Shown piece after piece: positions 16,183 through 25,679 of a stretch of DNA of 64,000 nucleotides. The DNA lies in contig NZ_JABBGF010000001.1 in NCBI RefSeq assembly GCF_012927265.1, positions 2,106,502 to 2,170,501 of the forward strand, in the 5' to 3' direction. The notes under the pieces are model-generated. The model worked only from the letters and a program-made list of their open reading frames with translations, searched no databases and had not been told where the DNA came from. Position 1 is the stretch's first letter, and each line of letters opens with the position of its first letter. The translations under genes were made by a program, and so were the position numbers. Source of the stretch: Chryseobacterium cheonjiense (GTDB lineage Bacteria > Bacteroidota > Bacteroidia > Flavobacteriales > Weeksellaceae).

Positions 16183-16926
16183 CTACTTTTTTTTATTAAT
16201 GAAATGATTGGACAACACTAAAGCAATACCGATGATCAATACAAAGTAAGCCACATCTTTAAAATCAATAAGCCCTCTTGTAAAGCCTAAGAAATGCTGG
16301 TAGAAACCGATATTCTGCAAAATAAAATCTGCACCGCCAAGCAATTTATAACTTGCCAGCTGCTCGATTCCGAAGTACATGATGAAACACATGAAAACAC
16401 CCAACAGATAAGCCATGATCTGGTTTTGGGAAAGAGAAGAAGCCAGAATCCCCACTCCTGAAAATGCTGCAATTAAAATAATTAACCCGATATAACTTCC
16501 GAACGTCATCCCAAGATCAATATTTCCTGCCGGAACACCCAATACATAAACGGTGTATAAATAGATCAGCGAGGGTATCAGGCATAAAATACCAACAATC
16601 CAAACGGAAAAGAATTTTCCGAATACGAGATCTGAAATTTTTAAAGGTTGAGAAAACAGCCAGTTCAGTGTTCCGGTTTGTTGTTCTTCCGCAAAGGTTT
16701 TCATGGAAAGAGCCGGAATGATGAACATTAACAGCCATGGAACCAATACAAAATAGCTTTGTAAGGAGGCCATCCCAATCTCAAAAATATTGGAATCGTT
16801 GTCGAAAAAAAACAGAAACAGGGTTGTGATCAGACTGAAAGCCGCAATGATAATCCACGCGCTCCAGTTTCCGAAGTAACTCCAAAGTTCTTTTTTTAAA
16901 ATTGCAATCATAGTTTTTATTGTCAA
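16183..16926 (-). CDS. gldF: Gliding motility-associated ABC transporter permease GldF
   Basis: A 247-residue ABC-2 type permease with six membrane segments. It starts MTIKTMIAILKKELWSYFGN and keeps the family motif EEQQTGTLNWLFSQPLKISD, which contacts the ATPase. The end (LIIGIALVLSNHFINKK) is typical of GldF. It is the first gene of the gldF-gldG pair. About 70 bases upstream contain TTGTTAG-type repeats. Together with GldG it forms the membrane part of a putative exporter needed for gliding; what it moves is unknown. The missing ATPase must come from elsewhere. Confidence 0.95.
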   Translation of the reverse strand: MTIKTMIAILKKELWSYFGNWSAWIIIAAFSLITTLFLFFFDNDSNIFEIGMASLQSYFVLVPWLLMFIIPALSMKTFAEEQQTGTLNWLFSQPLKISDLVFGKFFSVWIVGILCLIPSLIYLYTVYVLGVPAGNIDLGMTFGSYIGLIILIAAFSGVGILASSLSQNQIMAYLLGVFMCFIMYFGIEQLASYKLLGGADFILQNIGFYQHFLGFTRGLIDFKDVAYFVLIIGIALVLSNHFINKKK

Positions 16927-16998
16927 ATGTTGTTAGTTAATTGTTGTTAGTTGTTAGCTTTTTACGATCAACCATGAGCTAACAACCATTAACCAATC
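16920..16998. repeat. TTGTTAG-type short repeats with inverted arms
   Basis: Directly repeated GTTGTTAGTTAATTGTTG-like words (about 16929-16958) are followed by an inverted pair: TTGTTAGC (about 16952-16959) against GCTAACAA (about 16977-16984). The region lies between hemJ and gldF, both minus strand, and could act as a weak stem or simply be a repeat relic. Confidence 0.5.
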
Positions 16999-16999
16999 A

Positions 17000-17548
17000 T
17001 TACTTTTTCTTATTTTTATTAACGAGTTTCACCGTCATCATGATTAAAAATACCACAACGAAAAATCCTGTGATTAATTGCCACCAATATTCAATAACCT
17101 GAGATTTTAAGATTACCGTGAATACAACCAGGAACAAAATGAACGTTGCAATTTCATTTGCCTGTCTTAGTTTGATATTGGCTGTTTCTAAAGTGTTTCC
17201 GTTAAGTTCTTTCAGTTGTAATACTTTTTTCCAGCACCAGTAATGGTAAATTGCGAGGCCGATAAGAAATGTCAGCTTCAGATGAAACCAGGGTGTTTTC
17301 ATCAATCCTAAATTCAGGAAGATCATCGTTATTCCGCAGATGGTCATGATGACACCTGCCGGAACGGTAATGATATTCCAAAGCCTGCGTGCCATAAAAG
17401 TATACTGTTCTCTCAGGATTTTCTTTTTATCATCGGCAAATTCGTCGGTATCTTTATAGTAGACAAAGATTCTTACAAGGTAAAAAATCCCTGCAAAATA
17501 GCTTACCATGAAGATAATATGAAGCGCTTTTATTATAGTGTAAAGCAT
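17000..17548 (-). CDS. hemJ: HemJ-type protoporphyrinogen oxidase (CopD-like membrane protein)
   Basis: A 182-residue integral membrane protein with about five helices. It starts MLYTIIKALHIIFMVSYFAG, placing the conserved His (HIIFMVSYFAGIFYL) early, and has ARRLWNIITVPAGVIMTICG and WFHLKLTFLIGLAIYHYWCW, with conserved Arg/His/Lys positions of the HemJ (UPF0093) family. HemJ oxidises protoporphyrinogen IX in haem biosynthesis and binds haem itself. It is probably monocistronic; upstream gene and product are unrelated. The related CopD family is a less likely alternative. Confidence 0.9.
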   Translation of the reverse strand: MLYTIIKALHIIFMVSYFAGIFYLVRIFVYYKDTDEFADDKKKILREQYTFMARRLWNIITVPAGVIMTICGITMIFLNLGLMKTPWFHLKLTFLIGLAIYHYWCWKKVLQLKELNGNTLETANIKLRQANEIATFILFLVVFTVILKSQVIEYWWQLITGFFVVVFLIMMTVKLVNKNKKK

Positions 17549-17674
17549 CGTAAAAAAATAATGGCAAATATAACGTTAATGACAAAAATATTTGATAGAA
17601 AACGTAATAAATGTTATCATTTTCCTGCTATGTTTACTGTTATTTATTAAAAGTTTTGAAGATTTTAAGATCTT

Positions 17675-18112
17675 CTATTTTACGAAAGAGATACTATCCA
17701 TTTTTTTACCCTCAGCATACTTTTTAATATAGAGGAGATTTCCCTTCTGATCATAATATTTCCAGTCTCCAAAATAAAACCAATGACGCTCATTCTGAGA
17801 TACTTCTACTTTTGACTGCCCCCTCTCCATCAGTTCTCCGTTAGGAAAATACTTTTTAGTTTTGGTGACTGTTTTTTTAAATTTATTTTTTTCGTACAAT
17901 TTATTGTTGAGATAAATTTTCCAGATTCCCACCTTTTCTCCCTTTTTATATTTTCCGAATGCGGTTAATATTCCTTCGTCAGCAGAATATTCTTCCTTCC
18001 ACCTGCCGTCTCTTTTATTTACATTATTTTCGTTATTAATATATTGGTTCATTTTTGTGTTACAGGAAACCAATGTTAAAGCACAGACCAGAGCAATATA
18101 TATTTTTTGCAT
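17675..18112 (-). CDS. MORN-like lipoprotein
   Basis: A 145-residue lipoprotein: the N-terminus MQKIYIALVCALTLVSC ends in a lipobox with Cys 17. The rest contains antitoxin-like MORN repeats (GRWKEEYS, GKYKKGEKVGIWKIYL, YFPNGELMERGQ, GDWKYYDQKGNLLYIKKY). MORN repeats usually act as small binding or scaffolding units; no enzyme domain is present. The ATG lies 4 bases after the kbl terminator stem, so it needs its own promoter near the palindrome at 18152-18169, or rare readthrough. Confidence 0.82.
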   Translation of the reverse strand: MQKIYIALVCALTLVSCNTKMNQYINNENNVNKRDGRWKEEYSADEGILTAFGKYKKGEKVGIWKIYLNNKLYEKNKFKKTVTKTKKYFPNGELMERGQSKVEVSQNERHWFYFGDWKYYDQKGNLLYIKKYAEGKKMDSISFVK

Positions 18113-18115
18113 AAA

Positions 18116-18151
18116 AAAACAGAATTTCCGTAAATATAGAAATTCTGTTTT
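18116..18151 (-). terminator. Terminator of kbl
   Basis: A 13-bp perfect stem, AAAACAGAATTTC (18116-18128) with GAAATTCTGTTTT (18139-18151), loop of 10. On the minus strand it is followed by T residues and lies 29 bases downstream of the kbl stop codon. Confidence 0.8.
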
Positions 18152-18169
18152 ATTCTACAATTGTAGAAT
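18152..18169. promoter_or_regulatory. Perfect 18-bp palindrome between kbl and the lipoprotein gene
   Basis: ATTCTACAATTGTAGAAT reads the same on both strands with no loop. It sits just upstream of the kbl terminator and about 40 bases before the lipoprotein ATG. Such a dyad is a plausible operator for a dimeric regulator of the lipoprotein gene; no regulator is identified. Confidence 0.45.
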
Positions 18170-18179
18170 CGTTTTATTT

Positions 18180-19376
18180 TTAAGAAATCACCCCAAGTTC
18201 TTTTCCAACTTTTTCAAAAGCTGTAATCGCTTTATCCAAATGTTCTCTTGTGTGTGCTGCAGAAAGCTGAACCCTGATTCTCGCTTTTCCTTTTGGCACC
18301 ACCGGATAGAAGAACCCGATCACATAAATCCCTTCATCCATTAATTTTTCTGCCATTTTCTGGGCTAAAGGTGCATCGTAAAGCATTACCGGAACTATTG
18401 CTGCATCCCCATCAGGAATATCAAAACCTTTTGATTTCATTTCAGCTCGGAAGTATTCAGCATTTTCCATTACTTTATCACGCAAAGAAGTATCTTCGGA
18501 GATCATATCCAATACTTTCAACACTGCTCCCACGATTCCCGGCGCCAGTGAGTTGGAGAATAAATACGGTCTGGAACGCTGTCTCAGCATATCAATGATC
18601 TCTTTTTTACCTGAGGTAAATCCGCCCAAAGCACCACCTAACGCTTTTCCTAAGGTGGAAGTAATGATGTCTACTCTACCCATCACGTCGTTGGCTTCAT
18701 GGGTTCCACGGCCTGTTTTTCCGATGAAACCGGTAGCGTGAGAATCATCAACCATTACCAAAGCATCATACTTATCCGCTAAATCACAAACGCCTTTAAG
18801 GTCTGCAACAATTCCGTCCATTGAGAAAACACCATCGGTAACGATGATTTTAAAACGGTGGTTTTTTTCGGAAGCGGCAATAAGCTGTGCTTCCAGATCT
18901 TCCATATTGTTGTTTTTATAACGGTATCTTGCGGCCTTACAAAGACGGACGCCGTCGATGATGGAAGCATGGTTCAGCTCATCGGAAATGATCGCATCCT
19001 CTTCAGTGAATAATGGTTCAAAAACCCCTCCATTAGCATCAAAACAAGCGGCATAAAGAATCGTATCTTCAAGGCCTAAGAAATCTGCAATCTTCTGCTC
19101 CAATTGTTTGTGAATATCCTGAGTTCCGCAGATAAAACGAACGGAAGACATTCCATAACCGTGAGATTCTATCATTTCCTGGGAAGCTTTCATCACTTCC
19201 GGATGATTGGATAATCCCAGATAATTGTTGGCACAGAAGTTCAGGAGTTTTTTTCCATTGGCTTCTATTTCCGCACTTTGCTGAGAAGTGATGATTCTTT
19301 CTCTTTTATAAAGCCCGTCGTTTTCAATATTTTGCAGTTCGTTCTGTAGATTTTCAAGATACTTTTCAGAGATCAT
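18180..19376 (-). CDS. kbl: Glycine C-acetyltransferase (2-amino-3-ketobutyrate CoA ligase)
   Basis: A 398-residue PLP-dependent enzyme of fold type I. It has the N-terminal [16 protein letters not shown] motif, the [16 protein letters not shown] segment, the [10 protein letters not shown] aspartate pair and the PLP-lysine motif [17 protein letters not shown]. The enzyme cleaves 2-amino-3-ketobutyrate with CoA into glycine and acetyl-CoA, the second step of threonine degradation. It is monocistronic with a strong terminator. Threonine dehydrogenase (tdh), its usual partner, is not in the window. Close paralogues (8-amino-7-oxononanoate synthase, serine palmitoyltransferase) are less likely given these motifs. 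Confidence 0.95.
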   Translation of the reverse strand: MISEKYLENLQNELQNIENDGLYKRERIITSQQSAEIEANGKKLLNFCANNYLGLSNHPEVMKASQEMIESHGYGMSSVRFICGTQDIHKQLEQKIADFLGLEDTILYAACFDANGGVFEPLFTEEDAIISDELNHASIIDGVRLCKAARYRYKNNNMEDLEAQLIAASEKNHRFKIIVTDGVFSMDGIVADLKGVCDLADKYDALVMVDDSHATGFIGKTGRGTHEANDVMGRVDIITSTLGKALGGALGGFTSGKKEIIDMLRQRSRPYLFSNSLAPGIVGAVLKVLDMISEDTSLRDKVMENAEYFRAEMKSKGFDIPDGDAAIVPVMLYDAPLAQKMAEKLMDEGIYVIGFFYPVVPKGKARIRVQLSAAHTREHLDKAITAFEKVGKELGVIS

Positions 19377-19410
19377 TTCTAATAATTTTTAAGATGCGCT
19401 AATTTAATAA

Positions 19411-19444
19411 AAAAAGCCGTCTCACAAGGATGAAACGGCTTTGT
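19411..19444 (-). terminator. Terminator of the M1 peptidase gene
   Basis: AAAGCCGT (19413-19420) pairs with ACGGCTTT (19435-19442). On the minus strand the stem is followed by a T run; it lies about 17 bases downstream of the stop codon. Confidence 0.75.
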
Positions 19445-19460
19445 ATTTATGATCTGTCTT

Positions 19461-21389
19461 TTATTTCTTTAAAAACTTCATACTTTTATCATTAATTCTG
19501 AAAATATATGTTCCGGGAACAAACTCTGATGTATTAATTGGTTTTCCTGGCTGATATATTCCTTTCTTCACAAGTTTTCCATCTGAGAAATAGATGGTAA
19601 ATTCCGCAGGTCTGTCAACGCCTTTGATATTGATTTCATTTTTAACAGGATTGGGATAAAGGGCAAATTCATTCTTCATCATTTCTGCTGTCCCTAATGT
19701 ATTATCCTGAGTCACCGTTGAATTTTTTTCTAAAATCTGATACTCGTAGTTAAATTCTACACTGGCAACCGGAAAAGCCACGGATTGCGTAAAATACTGG
19801 TTGTTTACCGTATTATTCGGTGCGAAATACGCAACCTGACCACCTGTGCCGTTTACTTTTATCGGAAGAGGCATTTCAAAAAAGCTTACCGTAGGACTGC
19901 TTTGTGTCTGTGAAGCTTTAATAGTTAAGGTATTTCCTACCTGTTTCCAGCGGATATTATAGGTGGGATACCCCTGTCCGTAGATCCAGTCGTTGAAAAA
20001 TTCTGTAAAATCTTTACCGGTGGAAGTCAGTAATGACGCGTTAAGATCCTGAGTTCTTACGTAATTGTAGGCAAGAGCAGGTCTGGAATGGTATTCTTTA
20101 ATAGCCTGATAAAAAGCAGTGTCTCCAAGAATCCATTTAATCATTCTTAAAACATATCCACCTTTAGAATAAGACAATCTTCCATTAAAAATGGTACCGA
20201 CATTGGTAAGGTTGGCATCTGCCACGTATACACTTCCTCCTGTTGCACTTGTAATGTAATTTTTCTGTCCGAGAAGGTAGTTTAAAAAATTAGCATTGGT
20301 CATCAGTAATTTTTCATTGGCTACATGTTCTCCGAATGTTGCAAAGCCTTCGTTGAGCCAGATATCGTTCCAGGCGCCACAGGTTACTTTATCTCCAAAC
20401 CATTGGTGGGCAAGTTCGTGGGCTATTAAATCTCTGGACCATCCTCCCATTGAAGACATGGTCTGATGCTCCATACCGCCTCCTGCCTGGAATTCCATGT
20501 GACCGTACTTTTCGTTTCGGAAAGGATAAGGCCCGAAGTAGGTTTCAAAAGTATCCATCACTGTTTTTGTCCAGTCGATGTTGCTCATGCTTGTTGTATT
20601 GGTGGAAGTAGACGGGAAAATATAATTCACAAAAGGGAAAGGAGGATTTCCCATGGTGTCATTTATTTTAACAAAATTGGTAATCGAAAATGCAATGAGA
20701 TAAGCCGTGGTAGGATATTGCGTTCTCCAGAAAGTACGCTTTTGGCCGTTCCCAAGAAGGGTTTCTGACATAAACTTACCGTTGCCCGCTACACTATACT
20801 GTGAAGGCGTAGTAACCTTTATATCAAATCTTTCTATTTTATCATTTAAACTTTGCTTGGTAGGAAACCAGTCTTGTGCACCATAAGGCTCACTTAACGT
20901 AGACAAAACTGCAGTTCCGCCCTGGGTTCCGTTAAAAAAAGCATTATTGGCGGTAGGCGGGGCTCCGGAATAACTGATGGTAAGAGAATCGAGCACATTC
21001 GCAGACAGCGCGGAAGCAAAATCAATTTTTACTTCTTTTGTGGAAAGCTGCTGGAAATTAAGATTATTGCCATGATAGGATACCTGTGAAACTGTCATCT
21101 GATCATCAAGATCAAAATAGATGCTGCTGATATTCTGGGTTGGCTTAAAATGCGAGGTTACGGAACCTGCAATACTGTAAACGGCAGGATCAACCGTGAC
21201 ATCCATTCTTTGGTACTGCAGATCATAGTTTAAGGTATTGGGATTGATATTTCCGACTGCCATTTTATTGGCAAAAGACTTCATTTCTTTTGCAATAAGC
21301 CCCTTTCTTTCAATATTGTCTATGTTTTTCTGGGCATACGACTGCTGAATCGTAAGAACGGCCAGTAACAAAAAATAGAATTTTCTCAT
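19461..21389 (-). CDS. M1 family aminopeptidase with T9SS C-terminal sorting domain
   Basis: An exported zinc metallopeptidase of about 642 residues. MRKFYFLLLAVLTIQQSYAQ is a signal peptide; the frame extends 14 codons upstream to 21431, but that part lies in the dacB terminator, so Met 21389 is used. The N-terminal beta domain is followed by the catalytic HELAHQWFGD (HExxH, about residue 323) and the third ligand in WLNEGFATFGEH. An aminopeptidase motif GGGMEHQT (GGMEN-like) precedes it. The last 75 residues (LYPNPVKNEINIK ... GTYIFRI) form a type A T9SS sorting domain, so the enzyme is secreted or held on the surface, feeding peptide uptake. Confidence 0.94.
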   Translation of the reverse strand: MRKFYFLLLAVLTIQQSYAQKNIDNIERKGLIAKEMKSFANKMAVGNINPNTLNYDLQYQRMDVTVDPAVYSIAGSVTSHFKPTQNISSIYFDLDDQMTVSQVSYHGNNLNFQQLSTKEVKIDFASALSANVLDSLTISYSGAPPTANNAFFNGTQGGTAVLSTLSEPYGAQDWFPTKQSLNDKIERFDIKVTTPSQYSVAGNGKFMSETLLGNGQKRTFWRTQYPTTAYLIAFSITNFVKINDTMGNPPFPFVNYIFPSTSTNTTSMSNIDWTKTVMDTFETYFGPYPFRNEKYGHMEFQAGGGMEHQTMSSMGGWSRDLIAHELAHQWFGDKVTCGAWNDIWLNEGFATFGEHVANEKLLMTNANFLNYLLGQKNYITSATGGSVYVADANLTNVGTIFNGRLSYSKGGYVLRMIKWILGDTAFYQAIKEYHSRPALAYNYVRTQDLNASLLTSTGKDFTEFFNDWIYGQGYPTYNIRWKQVGNTLTIKASQTQSSPTVSFFEMPLPIKVNGTGGQVAYFAPNNTVNNQYFTQSVAFPVASVEFNYEYQILEKNSTVTQDNTLGTAEMMKNEFALYPNPVKNEINIKGVDRPAEFTIYFSDGKLVKKGIYQPGKPINTSEFVPGTYIFRINDKSMKFLKK

Positions 21390-21407
21390 ACATAATAAAA
21401 ATTGTAT

Positions 21408-21415
21408 CAAAGATA
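21408..21415 (-). promoter_or_regulatory. Probable -7 element of the M1 peptidase promoter
   Basis: On the minus strand TATCTTTG matches the Bacteroidota -7 consensus TAnnTTTG, 18 bases before ATG 21389. It follows directly on the dacB terminator. No -33 TTG at the usual distance is clear. Confidence 0.5.
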
Positions 21416-21417
21416 TA

Positions 21418-21451
21418 AAAAAACCTTTCAATCATTGATTAAAAGGTTTTT
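21418..21451 (-). terminator. Terminator of dacB
   Basis: AAACCTTTCAATCA pairs with TGATTAAAAGGTTT with one mismatch. On the minus strand it ends in a TTTTTTT run; it lies about 25 bases after the dacB stop codon. Confidence 0.75.
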
Positions 21452-21474
21452 ATCTTAATTAAATTTTAATAAAT

Positions 21475-22947
21475 CTATAAATCTAAAGCTGGTTCAAGAA
21501 TTTTTTCCATTCTTTTCTTCACCATGTCTACCGATCCTGAATAATTGTTTACCAATAAAGAAAAAACCAAGGTCTTGCCGGTATTGGTTTTCATATACCC
21601 TGCCAGTGTTTTTACTCTGTTTAAAGTTCCTGTTTTTGCAAAAATCTGTCCGTTTCCAAGTCCGTTGAACATTCTTTTTAACGTACCTGACTGTCCGCCC
21701 ACCGGTAATGAATTCAAATATGTTTTATAATATTTTTCATTCATTAAGGAGGTAAGGAATTTTGCCTGGGCAATCGGGGTTACATTATTGCTTCTTGAAA
21801 GTCCGCTTCCGTCGATATAATTGAGGCCCATCATGTCAAAACCTTCGCTTTTCAAATGTTCCGTCACTACTTTTCTTCCGGATTCCGTAGTCTGATCTCC
21901 CAAGCTTTGGAAACCTACTGTTTTCAGCAATGCTTCGGCCAAACCATTATCACTGTGCTGATTGGTATAAAAAATAATATCGCCTAAAGTCGGAGATTTA
22001 TACGTTGAAACCAGCTTTCTGCTTTCAGGATTGGCATCCGTCATTTTCGGGATTACTTTTCCGGTTACAGGAATTCCACCCTTCACCAGAGTTGTTCTGA
22101 ATGTATTGGCAAGATAAGCCGGAGCGTCTGGTAATTTTGTGGTTAAAATACCGTCACCTTCATATTTATCGGCATACACCATCTGGTTGTTATAAGGAGA
22201 AACGTAGAAAAATTTCTTTTCGTTTGAGAAGTTGGCAGATTTTTTTACAATCAGTTTTTCATTAGCAGGATTGATCTCATGAGTGGTTCCTGCAGGCAGG
22301 TAGTAATTATTATTCTCCAACCAAACAACATTTTCCGGAAGCTTCGAAATATTGCCTTTGAAAAGCGCTGTCTGGATGATAATATCACCATTTACCTTTT
22401 TGATTCCCTCACGTGAAAGTCCTTCTTTAAAATCTGAAATAATATCTCTGTAGGCCCAGGCTCCGGCTTTGTTCGTACCTAAAGAAGGATCGCCGCTTCC
22501 CACGATATAAAGATTTCCGTTAAGAATTCCATTCTCATCAACACTTCCTGAATATTCCAGCTGCGTATTCCAACGATAATTCTCACCCAGCATGCTCATT
22601 GCCGTTTCGGTGGTCAGTAATTTTGTGGTGGAGGCAGGAACTAAGGGAGTATTTTCATTATACGAAGAGATCACTTTCTTCGTTTTCGGATCGTACACTA
22701 CGAATCCCCAGGTTGCATTTTTTAGCACCGGATCGGTCATCATTGTGTTTACATTAATGTCTACAAGCTCTTTCGCCGACAGAACTGTTTTTTCTACTAT
22801 CGATGTGATCGGTGAAGGCAGATTTAAACTGTTGTTCTGATTTTCGTAACCCGGAGAATACAGCACTGTAGAAACGGTAGACTGGGCAAGGACGAATCCT
22901 GCGGCCAGCACCGCAACACCTGAAATATACTTTCTGAAATTTACCAT
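21475..22947 (-). CDS. dacB: D-alanyl-D-alanine carboxypeptidase/endopeptidase (PBP4-type, S13)
   Basis: A 490-residue S13 peptidase with a signal-like N-terminus. The active-site tetrad is STTK (Ser106-Lys109, in PLVPASTTKLL), the second motif SDN (SDNGLAEALLK) and the third KTG (FAKTGTLNRVKT). It trims and cleaves peptidoglycan stem peptides in the periplasm. Members of this family do not confer much beta-lactam resistance by themselves. It is monocistronic: the next upstream gene (priA) lies across a 159-base gap that contains a twofold repeated AAAATTTGTT word (about 23090-23110). Confidence 0.94.
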   Translation of the reverse strand: MVNFRKYISGVAVLAAGFVLAQSTVSTVLYSPGYENQNNSLNLPSPITSIVEKTVLSAKELVDINVNTMMTDPVLKNATWGFVVYDPKTKKVISSYNENTPLVPASTTKLLTTETAMSMLGENYRWNTQLEYSGSVDENGILNGNLYIVGSGDPSLGTNKAGAWAYRDIISDFKEGLSREGIKKVNGDIIIQTALFKGNISKLPENVVWLENNNYYLPAGTTHEINPANEKLIVKKSANFSNEKKFFYVSPYNNQMVYADKYEGDGILTTKLPDAPAYLANTFRTTLVKGGIPVTGKVIPKMTDANPESRKLVSTYKSPTLGDIIFYTNQHSDNGLAEALLKTVGFQSLGDQTTESGRKVVTEHLKSEGFDMMGLNYIDGSGLSRSNNVTPIAQAKFLTSLMNEKYYKTYLNSLPVGGQSGTLKRMFNGLGNGQIFAKTGTLNRVKTLAGYMKTNTGKTLVFSLLVNNYSGSVDMVKKRMEKILEPALDL

Positions 22948-23106
22948 CTATTTTTTCATTTTGCTATATGTTGGATGAATTAAAAATCAATCGGTTAAAT
23001 TGAAAGTTAAACCCCAAACATATAATCAACGACCAAATGTAGAAAATATTGCTAAAAGTTGATGCGGAAGGTGATAATAAAACCCTATAAAATTTGTTAA
23101 AATTTG

Positions 23107-25554
23107 TTAAAAATCAACAAAAACATCTTTTTTAATGCTTTGGTATGCAGTAATTTCATCGAATTCTTTTAAACTTGTTAAAACCAGTTTTTTATATTCC
23201 TCATATTTCCTTCCTCTTGGCAATTTAAGAAGAATCTGAAACTGATACAGGTTGTTAAGCTTTGCGATCTGCGCTTTTTCCGGGCCTAAGACACAGTCTT
23301 CAGGAAGATACTTCCTGAGAATTGACCCGAGAAACTGTGAAGCCCTGTTGGCTTTATCTTCTCTTCGGTGTTTCAGCTCAATCATGATGAGTTTCGTAAA
23401 AGGCGGATAATGGAATTTCTTACGTTCCGTTAAAATGTATTTATACACTTTAGCCGGATTATTCATTTTAATCAGTTGAAAAACAGAATGCTCCGGATTA
23501 TAAGTCTGTATGATAATCCTTCCCTGTCCGGATACCCTTCCTGCCCTTCCTGATACCTGGGTAATGAGCTGATAAGCCCGCTCTTCTGCCCTGAAATCCT
23601 GAACATACAACATAGAATCTGCTTTAGGTATTGCCACCAGCTCAATATGATTAAAATCCAGTCCTTTTGAAATCATCTGTGTGCCGACTACAATATCGGT
23701 TTCGCGGTCTTCGATTTTTTCGTATAATCTTTCGTAGGCAAATTTCTTTCTCATCGAATCAACATCCATTCTGTCAACTTCGCTGTCGGAAAACAGCTTT
23801 GAAACTTCTTCATGGATCTGTTCCACTCCTACGCCTCTTTCATTCAGGTTTTCGGAGTAACATTTAGGACAGGTTTTCGGTTTGGAAGCTCTCTGGCCGC
23901 AGTAATGGCATTTCATTTCATTGGCTGCTTTGTGATACGTCATTACCACATCGCAATTGGAGCAGTAATTGACGTAGCCACAGGTTTCACATTCAACCAC
24001 ATTGGCGTAACCACGGCGGTTGTGAAGCACAATAACCTGATTTTTTTCCTCTAAAACTTTTTTAATCTCATCAATAACCTGTAAAGAAAAATTTCCGGAA
24101 ACTTTTTTGGAATCCTGGGCTTCTTTAAAATTTACAAGTTCATATTCCGGAAGCTTTACATTCCCGAAACGCTCTTCGAGAAAGATATATGCCATTTTTT
24201 CTTTCCTGGCGTTGTAATAGCTTTCCACCGAAGGTGTTGCTGAGCCTAAAATTACACGGGCATTATAGAAATTTCCCAAAATTAATGCTGCATCTTTCGC
24301 ATTGAAATAAGGAGAAACTTCTCTTGGCCGATACGCAGAATCATGTTCTTCATCGACCACAATCAGTCCCAAATTCCGGAAGGGCAGGAATAAGGAATTC
24401 CTTGTTCCGATCAGGATTTTAATATCATTCTGTCGGATTCTTCTCCAGACTTCCACGCGTTCAAAATCGGTAAGTTTCTGATGGTAAAAACCGAGCTGCC
24501 TGCCGTATTTTTTTTCTAACCGTTGGGTAATCTGCTTGGTTAAGGAAATTTCCGGAAGCAGAAACAATACATTCTTGTCTTCCTTAATGCATTCTTCTAT
24601 TTTTTCAAGGTAGAGATGTGTTTTTCCTGATGATGTGACACCATGCAAGAGTACATTTTTCCCTTCTTCAAAAGCTTCATCTATTTCCGCCTTTGCTGTT
24701 TTCTGAGGTTCCGAAAGCTCTTCTATTTCTTCTATTTCTCCTTCATAGCTTTCCAGCCTGTCTTTCTGCATGTAATATTCCTCAACCAGATTTTTATCTG
24801 CTAATGCTTTAAAGTGTGAACTTCCAAAATAGCCATCTTCAAAAAGCTCTGATTTTTTAATATGAAGATCGGGATTTTCCGTCTGTTTTTCGAGAATATG
24901 AAGGAAAAGGTCTTTCTGCTTCTGCGATCTTTTTAAGGTTAAAAGTATTTCCGTAAGGTTCTGGTTTTTTAAAACCTCATCTTTTACCTTTACATAGGCA
25001 ACTTCTTTTGCTTTGTATTTTTCGGCAATTTTTTCATCAATCTCGATATATTGAAGATCAATTAATGAATTGATGGTTCTGATAATATCTTTTTTCGGAA
25101 TAAATGCTTCGATATCCGTTAAATTGATTAGCTGCCGGACTTCCAGCGCCTGGATCAGATACATTTCGTTGACATCCAGATTTTCGAAATCGACCGTTAT
25201 ATTCGGTTTTAATTTTAAATAGGTTTCACTTTCCAGCTTTAAAGAAGAAGGAAAAGCAAAACGGTAAATTTCGCCAAGACCACACAGATAATACCCGGAA
25301 AGCCAGTTCCAAAAGTTAATCTGCTCTTGAGGGACAATCGGCTGATCGTCCAGAAGGCTGATCACTTCTTTCGCCACAAATGTTTCCGGTGCATCATTAT
25401 GAAGTTCAAATACAATTCCGGTATAGATCTTTTTACCACCAAAAGGTACCAAAACGCGCATTCCTGTCTGGATTTCGGATTGTAGCTCTTCGGGAACTTT
25501 ATAGGTAAAAGATCCTTTTAAATTTAACGGCAAAACAATCTGGGCGTACTGCAA
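23107..25554 (-). CDS. priA: Primosomal protein N' (replication restart helicase PriA)
   Basis: An 815-residue superfamily 2 helicase. It has the 3'-BD start MQYAQIVLPLNLKGSFTYKV, Walker A in HGVTSSGKTHLYLE, the DEEH box (VVDEEHDSAYR), and a zinc-binding insertion with pairs of CxxC (CETCGYVNYCSNCDVVMTYH, then CHYCG and CPKC). The helicase C-terminal lobe contains VGTQMISKGLDF and QVSGRAGR. PriA restarts stalled forks by loading the replicative helicase. The length is slightly above E. coli PriA because of a longer N-terminal half. A gap of 125 bases with no gene separates it from the mannosidase end. Confidence 0.96.
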   Translation of the reverse strand: MQYAQIVLPLNLKGSFTYKVPEELQSEIQTGMRVLVPFGGKKIYTGIVFELHNDAPETFVAKEVISLLDDQPIVPQEQINFWNWLSGYYLCGLGEIYRFAFPSSLKLESETYLKLKPNITVDFENLDVNEMYLIQALEVRQLINLTDIEAFIPKKDIIRTINSLIDLQYIEIDEKIAEKYKAKEVAYVKVKDEVLKNQNLTEILLTLKRSQKQKDLFLHILEKQTENPDLHIKKSELFEDGYFGSSHFKALADKNLVEEYYMQKDRLESYEGEIEEIEELSEPQKTAKAEIDEAFEEGKNVLLHGVTSSGKTHLYLEKIEECIKEDKNVLFLLPEISLTKQITQRLEKKYGRQLGFYHQKLTDFERVEVWRRIRQNDIKILIGTRNSLFLPFRNLGLIVVDEEHDSAYRPREVSPYFNAKDAALILGNFYNARVILGSATPSVESYYNARKEKMAYIFLEERFGNVKLPEYELVNFKEAQDSKKVSGNFSLQVIDEIKKVLEEKNQVIVLHNRRGYANVVECETCGYVNYCSNCDVVMTYHKAANEMKCHYCGQRASKPKTCPKCYSENLNERGVGVEQIHEEVSKLFSDSEVDRMDVDSMRKKFAYERLYEKIEDRETDIVVGTQMISKGLDFNHIELVAIPKADSMLYVQDFRAEERAYQLITQVSGRAGRVSGQGRIIIQTYNPEHSVFQLIKMNNPAKVYKYILTERKKFHYPPFTKLIMIELKHRREDKANRASQFLGSILRKYLPEDCVLGPEKAQIAKLNNLYQFQILLKLPRGRKYEEYKKLVLTSLKEFDEITAYQSIKKDVFVDF

Positions 25555-25679
25555 AGGGAAATATTTAAAGTGTAAAATTAATTTATTCTTTTGTGAACTG
25601 CAATTTTTGTTTAAACAACTTCTAAAGCTAAATCTTCAGGGTTTTTGAAACATTGAATGTTGTTTTGATCGAGTAAGTT

